Assembly: GCA_963703175.1 (NCBI GenBank)
Contig: OY969794.1
Span: 2,356,001-2,420,000, forward strand
From: VRUE01 sp963703175
GTDB lineage: Bacteria; Actinomycetota; Thermoleophilia; Solirubrobacterales; 70-9
DNA length: 64,000 bases
Direction of reading: 5' to 3'
Shown: positions 26,604 through 34,428 of the stretch, in pieces
How the letters are laid out: the number at the start of each line of letters is the position of its first letter
How positions within the stretch are numbered: position 1 is the first letter of the stretch
Notes under the pieces: model-generated
The model's database searches: none
Told to the model about the DNA's origin: nothing
The model's input: the letters and a program-made list of their open reading frames with translations, nothing else
Position numbers and translations under genes: made by a program

Positions 26604-27500
26604 GTGAGCATCCCCTTTGCCCATGTGGTCGGCGCCTTCGTGCCGATCGAGGTGATTCCGATTACCGCTTCGGCTGTCCTCTACTGGCATCGGGTGATGG
26701 TGCTCTCCTGGGACGGTCGCCGCACGCCGCTCTGGCGCCAGCTCTGCTTCGGCGCCGGGCTGCTGACGATCTCGATCGCCCTCTTCAGCCCGATCGGCCA
26801 CATCTCCGAGGAGCTAGTGCTCGCCCACATGGGCGAGCACCTATTGATCGGCGACATCGCCTCGCTGCTGATCGTCCTCGGTCTGACCCGCTCGCTACTG
26901 CAGCCGATCCTGGCCATCCGCGTCTTCAACCGCCTCCAGATCCTCACTCACCCGGCTATCGCCTTTCCGCTTTGGGCGCTCAACCTCTTCTTCTGGCACA
27001 TCCCCGCGATCTACCAGGACGCTTACGGCGCGGCGCCGATTCACGCGCTTGAGCACACCACGTTCCTCTTCTTCGGTTGCCTGATGTGGATGCCGATCTT
27101 CGGTCCGCTGCCCAAGCCACAGTGGTTCAGCGCTGGCTGGAAGGTCGCCTACGTGATCGGCGTTCGCTTCACCGGTGCGATTCTCGGCAACGTGCTGATG
27201 TGGTCGGGCTCGGTGCTCTACCCGATTTACGCACCGGGCGAGCGCTACTGGGGGATCTCGGCGATCGCCGACCAGAGCACCGCCGGCGTGATCATGATGG
27301 TCGAGGGGACTTTCCTCGCGCTCGGTGTCCTCGCCTGGGTCTTCTTCGAGGTCGCCCGAGAAGGGACCGAAAAGCAGGATCTGCTCGACCTCGCGCGGGA
27401 ACGTGGGGTCGAACTCGACGAGCGCCGCGCCCAGCGTGCTGTCGCCGCTGGGCACGGGGCGCTGTTGGGGGAGCGGCTGGGCGCCGCGCGCGATGACTAG
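26604..27500 (+). CDS. ctaG: Cytochrome c oxidase assembly protein, CtaG (caa3) family
   Basis: A 298-residue multi-pass membrane protein. It carries the family pattern: ALYWHR-like first helix (VLYWHRVMVLSWDG), SPIGHISEELVLAHMGEHLLI with conserved His residues, LNLFFWHIPAIYQDA, HALEHTTFLFFG and a late GVIMMVEGTFLAL helix. It begins with GTG. The family takes part in copper-dependent assembly of caa3-type oxidases in the cytoplasmic membrane. No oxidase subunit genes adjoin it here. The C-terminal 45 residues are a charged cytoplasmic tail. A short ORF overlaps its stop. Confidence 0.88.
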   Translation: MSIPFAHVVGAFVPIEVIPITASAVLYWHRVMVLSWDGRRTPLWRQLCFGAGLLTISIALFSPIGHISEELVLAHMGEHLLIGDIASLLIVLGLTRSLLQPILAIRVFNRLQILTHPAIAFPLWALNLFFWHIPAIYQDAYGAAPIHALEHTTFLFFGCLMWMPIFGPLPKPQWFSAGWKVAYVIGVRFTGAILGNVLMWSGSVLYPIYAPGERYWGISAIADQSTAGVIMMVEGTFLALGVLAWVFFEVAREGTEKQDLLDLARERGVELDERRAQRAVAAGHGALLGERLGAARDD

Positions 27501-27603
27501 AGCCAAGGCTTGGCTCGTCACCGGTCCGCTCGGACGCGGGCTCGCCTTCGCAATCGACTTCGCCGTGGCGGTGCGGCGAGGGCTGCTGCGTCGCGCGCGA
27601 TAG
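27493..27603 (+). CDS. Possible 36-residue basic amphipathic peptide
   Basis: An ATG inside the last codons of the CtaG-like gene (8-bp overlap) opens a 36-codon frame: MTRAKAWLVTGPLGRGLAF, a hydrophobic stretch, then an Arg-rich end. The layout (basic ends, one short hydrophobic segment) is plausible for a small membrane-associated protein coupled to its upstream neighbour. It could equally be chance. It ends 13 bp before trigger factor. Confidence 0.35.
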   Translation: MTRAKAWLVTGPLGRGLAFAIDFAVAVRRGLLRRAR

Positions 27604-27616
27604 GGTCCCGCGCTCG

Positions 27617-29005
27617 ATGCAGCCAACGGTCTCAGAGCTTCCCGGGTCGCGCGTCAACGTCGAGGTCGAGGTTCCGGCCGCCGATGTCGACAAGGCGGTC
27701 AACCGTGCCGCCCGTTCGCTGGCGCGCGAGATGCGGATGCCGGGCTTTCGCAAGGGCAAGGCGCCCCCCTCGCTTGTCCTCCAGCGGGTCGGCTTTGCCG
27801 CCGTGCTTGAGGAGGCGATCCGCGAGGCGCTGCCCGAGTGGTACGAACGCGCCCTGCTCGGCTCTGGTATCGCCTCGGTCGGCGATCCCAGTGTCGAGGT
27901 CGTCTCGACCCCCGAGGCCGAGGGCGAGCCGCTCTCCTTCAAGTTCGAGATCGCCGTTCGGCCCAAGGCCGAGCTGGGTGAGTACAAAGGTCTCGAGGTT
28001 GGCAAGTCGGAGCCCGAGCCGCCGGCCGAAATGGTCGAGCGTGAGATCGAGCGGATCCGCGAAGGCTTCGCCAAACTGGAGCCGGTCGACCGCGCCGCGG
28101 CCGATGGCGATGTCCTCCTGGTTGATTTCGAGGGCCTGCTTGATGGCAAAGCCTTCGAGGGCGGCAAGGCGAGCGACTATCTGCTCGAGCTCGGCGGCGG
28201 CCAGCTGATCGCGGGCTTTGAGGAGCAGCTCGCCGGCGTCAACGGTGGCGAGACGCGCAAGGTCGAGGTCACCTTCCCGGAGGACTACCAGGCCGAGGAT
28301 CTGGCGGGCGAAGACGCGGTCTTTACGGTCGAGGTCAAAGAGGTGCGGGAGAAGGTGCTGCCCGAGCTCGGCGACGATTTCGCCTCTGAGGCCTCAGAGT
28401 TCGACACGCTGGAGGAACTGCGCGAGGACATCTCCAAACGCCTCGCCGAGGCCTTGGGCCAGCGGGCCGAGCAGGACTTCCGCGTTGCTGCCGTCGATGC
28501 TGCGGCAGCCGAGGCCGAGCTTGACCTGCCGGAGGAGCTCGCCAACGCCCGCGCCGCCGAGCGTTGGGAGCGGGTCGAACGCCAGCTTGCCCAGCGCGGC
28601 ATGCAGCCCGACGCCTACTTGCAGATGCAGGGCAAAACCCGTGAGGACATAATCGAGGAGTCCCGCCCGGAGGCCGAAGCAGAGCTGAAGCGTGAGGCGG
28701 TCTTGGCGGCGATTGCCGACGCCGAGGAGATCGAGGTTTCCGAGGAGGAGATGGTCGAGGCTCTCGCCCATTCCGCCGAGCACGAGCGGACGACACCCGA
28801 GAAGCTCTTGAAGCGCCTGCGCGAGAGCGGCCGCGACGCGATGATCCGCGACGACATCCGCTTCCGCAAGGCGATCGACCTGGTCGCCGAGTCGGCGCAG
28901 CCAATCCCGCTTGAGCAAGCCGAGGCACGCGAGCAAATCTGGACTCCTGAGAAGGAGCGCAAAGAGGCTGGCTCGCTCTGGACCCCGGGTGACGACGACT
29001 CCTGA
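27617..29005 (+). CDS. tig: Trigger factor, ribosome-associated chaperone/PPIase
   Basis: A 462-residue protein with the ribosome-binding signature MPGFRKGKAPPSL at about 37-49, an FKBP-type PPIase domain (about 155-240: DGDVLLVDFEG, LELGGGQLIAGFEEQL) and a long helical C-terminal chaperone domain rich in Glu and Ala. It binds the ribosomal exit tunnel through L23 and shields nascent chains. It precedes clpP, as in many bacteria, but here one gene (PAS-GGDEF) is inserted between them. The C-terminal tail is slightly longer than usual. Confidence 0.96.
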   Translation: MQPTVSELPGSRVNVEVEVPAADVDKAVNRAARSLAREMRMPGFRKGKAPPSLVLQRVGFAAVLEEAIREALPEWYERALLGSGIASVGDPSVEVVSTPEAEGEPLSFKFEIAVRPKAELGEYKGLEVGKSEPEPPAEMVEREIERIREGFAKLEPVDRAAADGDVLLVDFEGLLDGKAFEGGKASDYLLELGGGQLIAGFEEQLAGVNGGETRKVEVTFPEDYQAEDLAGEDAVFTVEVKEVREKVLPELGDDFASEASEFDTLEELREDISKRLAEALGQRAEQDFRVAAVDAAAAEAELDLPEELANARAAERWERVERQLAQRGMQPDAYLQMQGKTREDIIEESRPEAEAELKREAVLAAIADAEEIEVSEEEMVEALAHSAEHERTTPEKLLKRLRESGRDAMIRDDIRFRKAIDLVAESAQPIPLEQAEAREQIWTPEKERKEAGSLWTPGDDDS

Positions 29006-29076
29006 GCCTCTCCTGGCTCGGATAATCGCTTGCATTGCTTGTGGCGGGCGTCTGCTAGCCGATATTGGGTAGCGCC

Positions 29077-30309
29077 ATGAAATTGCTGACAGAGCGTCGC
29101 CTTGCCAGCATCGCCGCCGCGACCGTCCTCTTTGCTGCGATCTTCGTCGCTCGGGCGACGGTCGGCACCCTCGGCGACGCGATCAGCTTCCTCTATGTGA
29201 TCCCGGTGGTGCTGATCGCAATCTCGGCTGGCGCTCGCGCTGGCGTCCTGGCCGGTGCCGTCGCCTTCGTGCTGTCCTCGATCGGCACCCTGATGCTGGA
29301 CCAGCCGGTTACGGCGCTGGGGTACGTCAATCGCGCCGTCGTTTACGTCTTCATCGGGGCCTTGATCGGGCGTTTCGCGACGACGCTGCGCGAGGCCGAG
29401 GCCGAGAGCACGCGTCACTTCGACCTCTCGCTCGACATGATCTCCACGGTCGGCTTCGACGGCCGCTTCAAGCGGGTCAACCCGGCGTTTGAGCGGACCC
29501 TTGGCTACCGGCCGGCCGAGATCGAGGGGCGCCCCTTCCTCGACTTCGTCCACCCCGATGATCGCGAGAAAACCGAACGCGAGGCGGCCTCGCTTTCTGA
29601 CGGAGCCAAGACGGTCCAGTTCCAGAATCGCTATTTCGCCAAAGACGGTGGCGTGCACTGGCTGGAGTGGACCTCGATTCCGCTGCAGGACGAAGGGCTT
29701 ATCTACGGCGTTGCTCGAGACATAACCGACCGCAAAGCGCTCGAGTTCGAGCTGGAGGGACTCTCCCAGCGCGACCCGCTCACGGGTCTCTTCAACCGAC
29801 GCCGCTTCGAGGAGGAGCTGAGCCGCCAGCTCGTCTACACGCGGCGCTACGGCAAGGGTGGGGCGCTGCTGATGATCGACCTTGATCGCTTCAAGCAGGT
29901 CAACGACGAGTTGGGCCACGAGGCCGGTGATAAGGCGCTCTGCGAGGTGGCTCGAGTGCTCGACGAAAACCTGCGCGCCACCGACACGCTGGCTCGTGGC
30001 GGTGATCTGAACGGCAGTGGCAGTGCCGTCGTCGCCAGGTTCGGCGGCGACGAGTTCGTTGTCCTGCTGCCGGAGGCAGATGCGGCCGGCGCCAAGGCTG
30101 CGGCTGAGCGCCTGGTCGAGGCCGTCCGGACGGCTCCTCTGAAGATCGATGGCCGCGTCTTGGAGCTACGGATCAGCATCGGCGCGGCGACCTTTGACGA
30201 GCACGGGCTGCCCGGCGAGCGCGAGTTGCTGGCGGCTGCGGATCGGGCGATGTACCTGGCCAAGGCGAGCGGCGGCAGTGGGGCAAAGCTTGCAGCTTCG
30301 TCCCGCTGA
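29077..30309 (+). CDS. Membrane PAS-GGDEF diguanylate cyclase
   Basis: A 410-residue protein. About 100 N-terminal residues form three to four membrane helices; a PAS domain follows (about 112-230: MISTVGFDGRFKRVNPAF, LDFVHPDD, GVARDITDRK), then GGDEF (about 235-400: RDPLTGLFNRRRFEE, DLDRFKQVND, ARFGGDEFVVLLPEA). The intact GGDEF motif predicts c-di-GMP synthesis. About 14 extra residues, Gly/Ser-rich, lie between RATD (the usual inhibitory I-site) and the GGDEF motif, which displaces the I-site. The ATG at 29077 is preferred over the in-frame TTG at 29065; neither has a clear Shine-Dalgarno site. Confidence 0.9.
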   Translation: MKLLTERRLASIAAATVLFAAIFVARATVGTLGDAISFLYVIPVVLIAISAGARAGVLAGAVAFVLSSIGTLMLDQPVTALGYVNRAVVYVFIGALIGRFATTLREAEAESTRHFDLSLDMISTVGFDGRFKRVNPAFERTLGYRPAEIEGRPFLDFVHPDDREKTEREAASLSDGAKTVQFQNRYFAKDGGVHWLEWTSIPLQDEGLIYGVARDITDRKALEFELEGLSQRDPLTGLFNRRRFEEELSRQLVYTRRYGKGGALLMIDLDRFKQVNDELGHEAGDKALCEVARVLDENLRATDTLARGGDLNGSGSAVVARFGGDEFVVLLPEADAAGAKAAAERLVEAVRTAPLKIDGRVLELRISIGAATFDEHGLPGERELLAAADRAMYLAKASGGSGAKLAASSR

Positions 30310-30356
30310 TCGCCGCTTCAAGAAGTCCGCCAGCGCCCTTCTATAGAGTGCCGGCC

Positions 30357-30941
30357 ATGAGCCCACTTGTACCGATGGTTGTCGAGCAGACCTCGCGCGG
30401 CGAGCGCTCCTTCGACATCTACTCACGCCTGCTGAACGAGCGGATCATCTTCCTCGGCACGCAGGTCAATCAGGAAATCGCCAACCTGATTGTTGCCCAG
30501 CTTCTGCACCTCGAGTCCGAGGATCCGGATAAGGACATCAGCATCTACGTCAACTCGCCCGGCGGCGACGTCTACGCCGGTTTGGCGATCTACGACACGA
30601 TGCAGTTCATCAAGCCCGACGTGCAGACGATCTGCGTCGGCATCGCGATGAGCATGGGCGCTCTGCTGCTGGCTGGCGGCGCGGCGGGCAAGCGGATGGC
30701 GCTGCCCAACTCGAAGATCCTCATCCATCAGGTCTCGGCCGGCTTCCAGGGCCAGGCGGCGGATATTGAGATTCACGCCAAGGAGATCATCGACACCCGC
30801 CGCCGGCTCGATGAGATCATCGCCAAACACACCGGCCAGCCGTTCGACAAAGTCACGAACGACACCGATCGCGACTACTTCATGACCGCGGAGGAGGCGA
30901 AGGAGTACAGCATCGTCGACCGCGTCATCGAACACCACTGA
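30357..30941 (+). CDS. clpP: ATP-dependent Clp protease proteolytic subunit
   Basis: A 194-residue protein beginning MSPLVPMVVEQTSRGERSFD, the usual actinobacterial ClpP start, so the ATG at 30357 is preferred to the GTG at 30348. The catalytic triad is visible: Ser in GIAMSMGALLL, His in ILIHQVSAG, Asp in NDTDRDYFM. It forms the tetradecameric barrel that works with ClpX, encoded 2 kb downstream rather than adjacent. Only one clpP copy lies in the window; actinobacteria often have two. Confidence 0.97.
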   Translation: MSPLVPMVVEQTSRGERSFDIYSRLLNERIIFLGTQVNQEIANLIVAQLLHLESEDPDKDISIYVNSPGGDVYAGLAIYDTMQFIKPDVQTICVGIAMSMGALLLAGGAAGKRMALPNSKILIHQVSAGFQGQAADIEIHAKEIIDTRRRLDEIIAKHTGQPFDKVTNDTDRDYFMTAEEAKEYSIVDRVIEHH

Positions 30942-30953
30942 GTCCCTGCAAGT

Positions 30954-31058
30954 CGATCGCGGCAGGGGTTTCGCTTAACTTTTTCGGTGGGTCGCCTACT
31001 GGTCGTCCGCCGGCCCGACGGCGAAAAAGTACAAGACGCTTCACCCCTGCCGCGATCG
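30954..31058. repeat. Palindromic element A (structured repeat, shared core with 39505-39625)
   Basis: A 105-bp imperfect hairpin. The outer stem is a perfect 16 bp (CGATCGCGGCAGGGGT at 30954-30969 with its complement at 31043-31058). An inner stem pairs ACTTTTTCG with CGAAAAAGT. The arms flanking the inner stem (TTCGCTTAACTTTTTCGG on the left, CGAAAAAGTACAAGACGC on the right) are identical in element B at 39505-39625; the apical loop and outer stem are not. It lies between clpP and the M23 peptidase gene and runs into the latter's 5' end. Confidence 0.9.
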
Positions 31059-31060
31059 GC

Positions 31061-31561
31061 TTGCTGCTGGTTGCGGTTGCGGCGGTTTCCCCGGTCTCCT
31101 CAGCGCAAGGTGGTTTGGGACGAGACGGCGGGACCGAGTTCTACGCCCACGCCTTCCCTGTCCAAGGCCCGCACTGGACGCGCGGCGCCGTCGGCGAATT
31201 CGGCGCTCCGCGTAGCGGCGGCCGCACCCACGAGGGCTTTGACATCGTCGCCGCCTGCCGCACGCCCCTGGTCGCCGCGGCCACCGGCCGGGTGCTGCGC
31301 GCCGGCTACGACCCGGTCCTCTACGGCAACTACCTGCTGATCCACGGCGAGGGCGAGCGGCGCAGCTACTTCTACGCTCATCTGGTCCGCCCCGCCGCCG
31401 TCAATGGGGGCGAGCGCGTCTGGGCGGGGGAGAGGGTCGGCGCGGTCGGAAAGACGGGCAATGCCCGCACGGTCGGCTGTCATCTCCACTTCGAGATCCA
31501 CGTCCACGGCCGCCCGGTCGACCCCGAGCCGGCCCTGCAGCGTTGGGATCGCTACACCTAA
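31061..31561 (+). CDS. Exported M23 (LytM-type) peptidase
   Basis: A 166-residue protein from a TTG at 31061. The metallopeptidase motifs are HEGFD (first His and Asp ligands) and HLHFEIH (HxH). M23 enzymes cleave peptidoglycan cross-bridges or act as scaffolds; the intact ligands favour activity. The N-terminus is a hydrophobic signal sequence ending VSSA, but from this TTG it lacks the positive n-region. The frame stays open upstream and reads a basic STRRFTPAAIG segment encoded partly by palindromic element A, with no ATG, GTG or TTG available. The start is therefore uncertain; the element may have altered the 5' end. Confidence 0.85.
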   Translation: MLLVAVAAVSPVSSAQGGLGRDGGTEFYAHAFPVQGPHWTRGAVGEFGAPRSGGRTHEGFDIVAACRTPLVAAATGRVLRAGYDPVLYGNYLLIHGEGERRSYFYAHLVRPAAVNGGERVWAGERVGAVGKTGNARTVGCHLHFEIHVHGRPVDPEPALQRWDRYT

Positions 31562-31651
31562 GGCGATGGTTCAGCCGTCGTCGAGCGGTCAACGCCAGTG
31601 CCGAGCTTGCTGGGGGGATAGGGTCGTCTGAACTCGACTAAGGAGGAACCG

Positions 31652-31927
31652 ATGAGCGTCCTCATCCGCTTTTCCCCGGCGTCCTTGACGGCGGCGCAGT
31701 ACGACGAGAGCATCCGCATGCTCGAGGAGGCGGGTGACTTCCCACCCGACGGACTCGACTACCACGTCTGCTTCGGTACCAATGGCAACCTTCGTGTCAG
31801 CGAGATCTGGGATTCCCAGGAGCAGCTCGACGCATTTGGCGAGCGCTTGATGCCGGTGCTCTCGGAGGTCGGAATCGAGCCCGGCGAGCCAGAGGTGATG
31901 GAGATTCACAACATCGTCAAGCGCTAG
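31652..31927 (+). CDS. Small alpha/beta protein, probable dimeric ferredoxin-like barrel fold
   Basis: A 91-residue cytoplasmic protein with a strong AAGGAGG site 6 nt before the ATG. The sequence (VLIRFSPASLTAAQYDESIRM, then LDYHVCFGTNGNLRVSEIW, then a helix and a final VMEIHNIVKR strand) fits a small alpha-beta barrel monooxygenase-like or stress-responsive fold. No catalytic residue is obvious. It is probably a single-gene unit between the M23 peptidase and HU. Confidence 0.8.
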   Translation: MSVLIRFSPASLTAAQYDESIRMLEEAGDFPPDGLDYHVCFGTNGNLRVSEIWDSQEQLDAFGERLMPVLSEVGIEPGEPEVMEIHNIVKR

Positions 31928-32012
31928 ACCCGCGCTCCGCCCGGTCCGATCTGTAAAAACCCGCTTGACAGCAGGCCGAACCCGGCCGTGCGCCCACTAC
32001 TGAGGAGACAGG

Positions 32013-32297
32013 ATGGCAATTACGACCAAGGATGAACTGGCGAAGCAGGTCGCCGCACGAACCGGGCTCGATAACGGCCAGGCCAAGGCCGCGCTCGACG
32101 CGACGATCGAGGAGATCACGGCTCAGCTCAAGGCCGGCAACGACGTCAAATTCACCGGCTTCGGCAAATTCTCGACGGTCGATCGGCCCGCTCGCGAAGG
32201 TCGCAACCCCCAGACCGGCGAGTCGATGCAGATCGCAGCCAAAACCGCGGCCAAGTTCAGCCCGGGTGCCGAGCTGAAAAAGGCCGTCAACGGCTAG
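32013..32297 (+). CDS. hup: HU-family nucleoid DNA-binding protein
   Basis: A 94-residue protein of standard HU length: MAITTKDELAKQVAARTGL, FTGFGKFSTVDRPAREGRNPQTGE (the DNA-binding arm with the GRNPQTGE signature) and a short C-terminus. It has no Lys/Ala-rich tail like that of mycobacterial or streptomycete HupB/HupS. A GAGGAGA site precedes the ATG. It bends DNA non-specifically and compacts the chromosome. A strong hairpin terminator follows. Confidence 0.97.
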   Translation: MAITTKDELAKQVAARTGLDNGQAKAALDATIEEITAQLKAGNDVKFTGFGKFSTVDRPAREGRNPQTGESMQIAAKTAAKFSPGAELKKAVNG

Positions 32298-32308
32298 GGC
32301 CCAGCCAA

Positions 32309-32366
32309 GCGGTTTTCCGGTGCGCTTTTGCACGCCCCAGCGACATAAAGCGCACCGGAAGACCGC
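32309..32366. terminator. Bidirectional hairpin terminator between hup and the GNAT gene
   Basis: A 20-bp stem (32309-32328 with 32347-32366) containing one G-T wobble closes an 18-nt loop. T-runs on either strand flank the stem (GCGCTTTT). It sits between two convergent genes, 11 bp after hup and 7 bp before the end of the acetyltransferase gene. Confidence 0.75.
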
Positions 32367-32373
32367 GGACTAT

Positions 32374-32829
32374 CTATAGACGCAGCTCGTACCCGACCCA
32401 CTCGCTGCGCTCGGCGCCGGTCGAGTCGTAGAGGTGCCGGGCGGTCGTGTTATCGGGCTGGGTGGTCCACTCGAGGTGATGGGCGCCGCGTTGGCGAGCC
32501 ACCCCGGCGCTGGCCTCGATCAATGCTCGGCCAATGCCTTCGTCGCGGTGCACCTCGTCGACGTAGAGGTCGTTCAGCAGCACCGTTTCGGCCGGGATGA
32601 GCGAGGTGAAGTGCCAGTAAAGGCAGGCATAGCCGGCCAGCTGCTCGCCGCGCCAGGCACCTAACAGCATGCCGTCGTCGCTTGGTGCAAGGAAGCGGGA
32701 GAAGAAGGAGCGATTGCGCTCTTCGTCGATCTCCTCGACCTCGTAGAAGCGCTGGTAAGCGGCGATCATCGGAAGCAGGATCGTCAGTTGTCGCTCGGTG
32801 ATTGGCTCGACGCGAACCTCAATCGACAT
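32374..32829 (-). CDS. GNAT family N-acetyltransferase
   Basis: A 151-residue protein. It carries the GNAT core: strand 4 TVLLNDLYVDEVHRDEGIGRAL with the acetyl-CoA pyrophosphate-binding pattern (R-D-E-G-I-G-R-A), then AHHLEWTTQPDNTTARHLYDSTG. The ATG at 32829 gives MSIEVRVEP; an extension to 33066 would overlap the clpX start and has no family-like content. The substrate is unknown. It is divergent from clpX, with about 165 bp between them. Confidence 0.9.
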   Translation of the reverse strand: MSIEVRVEPITERQLTILLPMIAAYQRFYEVEEIDEERNRSFFSRFLAPSDDGMLLGAWRGEQLAGYACLYWHFTSLIPAETVLLNDLYVDEVHRDEGIGRALIEASAGVARQRGAHHLEWTTQPDNTTARHLYDSTGAERSEWVGYELRL

Positions 32830-32978
32830 CGTCGTCACCGTATCGCGCCGCACGCAAGGCTTTGCCCGCAAGAAGGGACCGCCGCCGCTCCGCAGTAAAC
32901 GACGGCAGCGAGATGGCCGGGTTGCGGTCCCCATTAAGCTTTTGGGGCGCGATGCCGGTAGGCAACTACCGCCCCCGC

Positions 32979-32986
32979 AAGGAGGG
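32979..32986 (+). promoter_or_regulatory. Ribosome binding site deciding the clpX start (TTG)
   Basis: AAGGAGGG lies 9 nt before a TTG at 32996. From that TTG the protein reads MARPTDSNEQLLCSFCGKSQ, so the zinc domain begins at the usual distance from the N-terminus. This rules out the longer in-frame start at 32798. Confidence 0.8.
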
Positions 32987-32995
32987 ATTTCCGCT

Positions 32996-34288
<1,293 letters not shown>

Positions 34289-34292
34289 AAGG

Positions 34293-34400
34293 GGAGGGAC
34301 CGGATGCCCCTGCTCATGAGGCCGTCGCGCAGCTGAGTCGTATGTCGGGCTTCGGTGCGCAGTTCCGGGAGCCTCCTGAGCAGGGGCATCCGGTCCCTCC
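34293..34400. repeat. Palindromic element C between clpX and valS
   Basis: A 30-bp stem with a single mismatch (34293-34322 with 34371-34400) encloses a 48-nt loop. The stem contains GGACCGGATGCCCCTGCTCA and its complement. It shares the GCAGGGG/CCCCTGC core with elements A, B and F but not the TTCGCTTAACTTTTT arm. No T-tract follows, so it is not a typical intrinsic terminator. It also lacks T-box features expected in front of an aminoacyl-tRNA synthetase gene. Confidence 0.88.
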
Positions 34401-34428
34401 TCCCTCGCGAGGTATCTAGACTCGCCGC

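Noticed and set aside
31965..31970. TTGACA as a -35 element for hup
   Set aside because: No -10-like hexamer lies 16-19 bp downstream in the GC-rich sequence, so a promoter cannot be supported.
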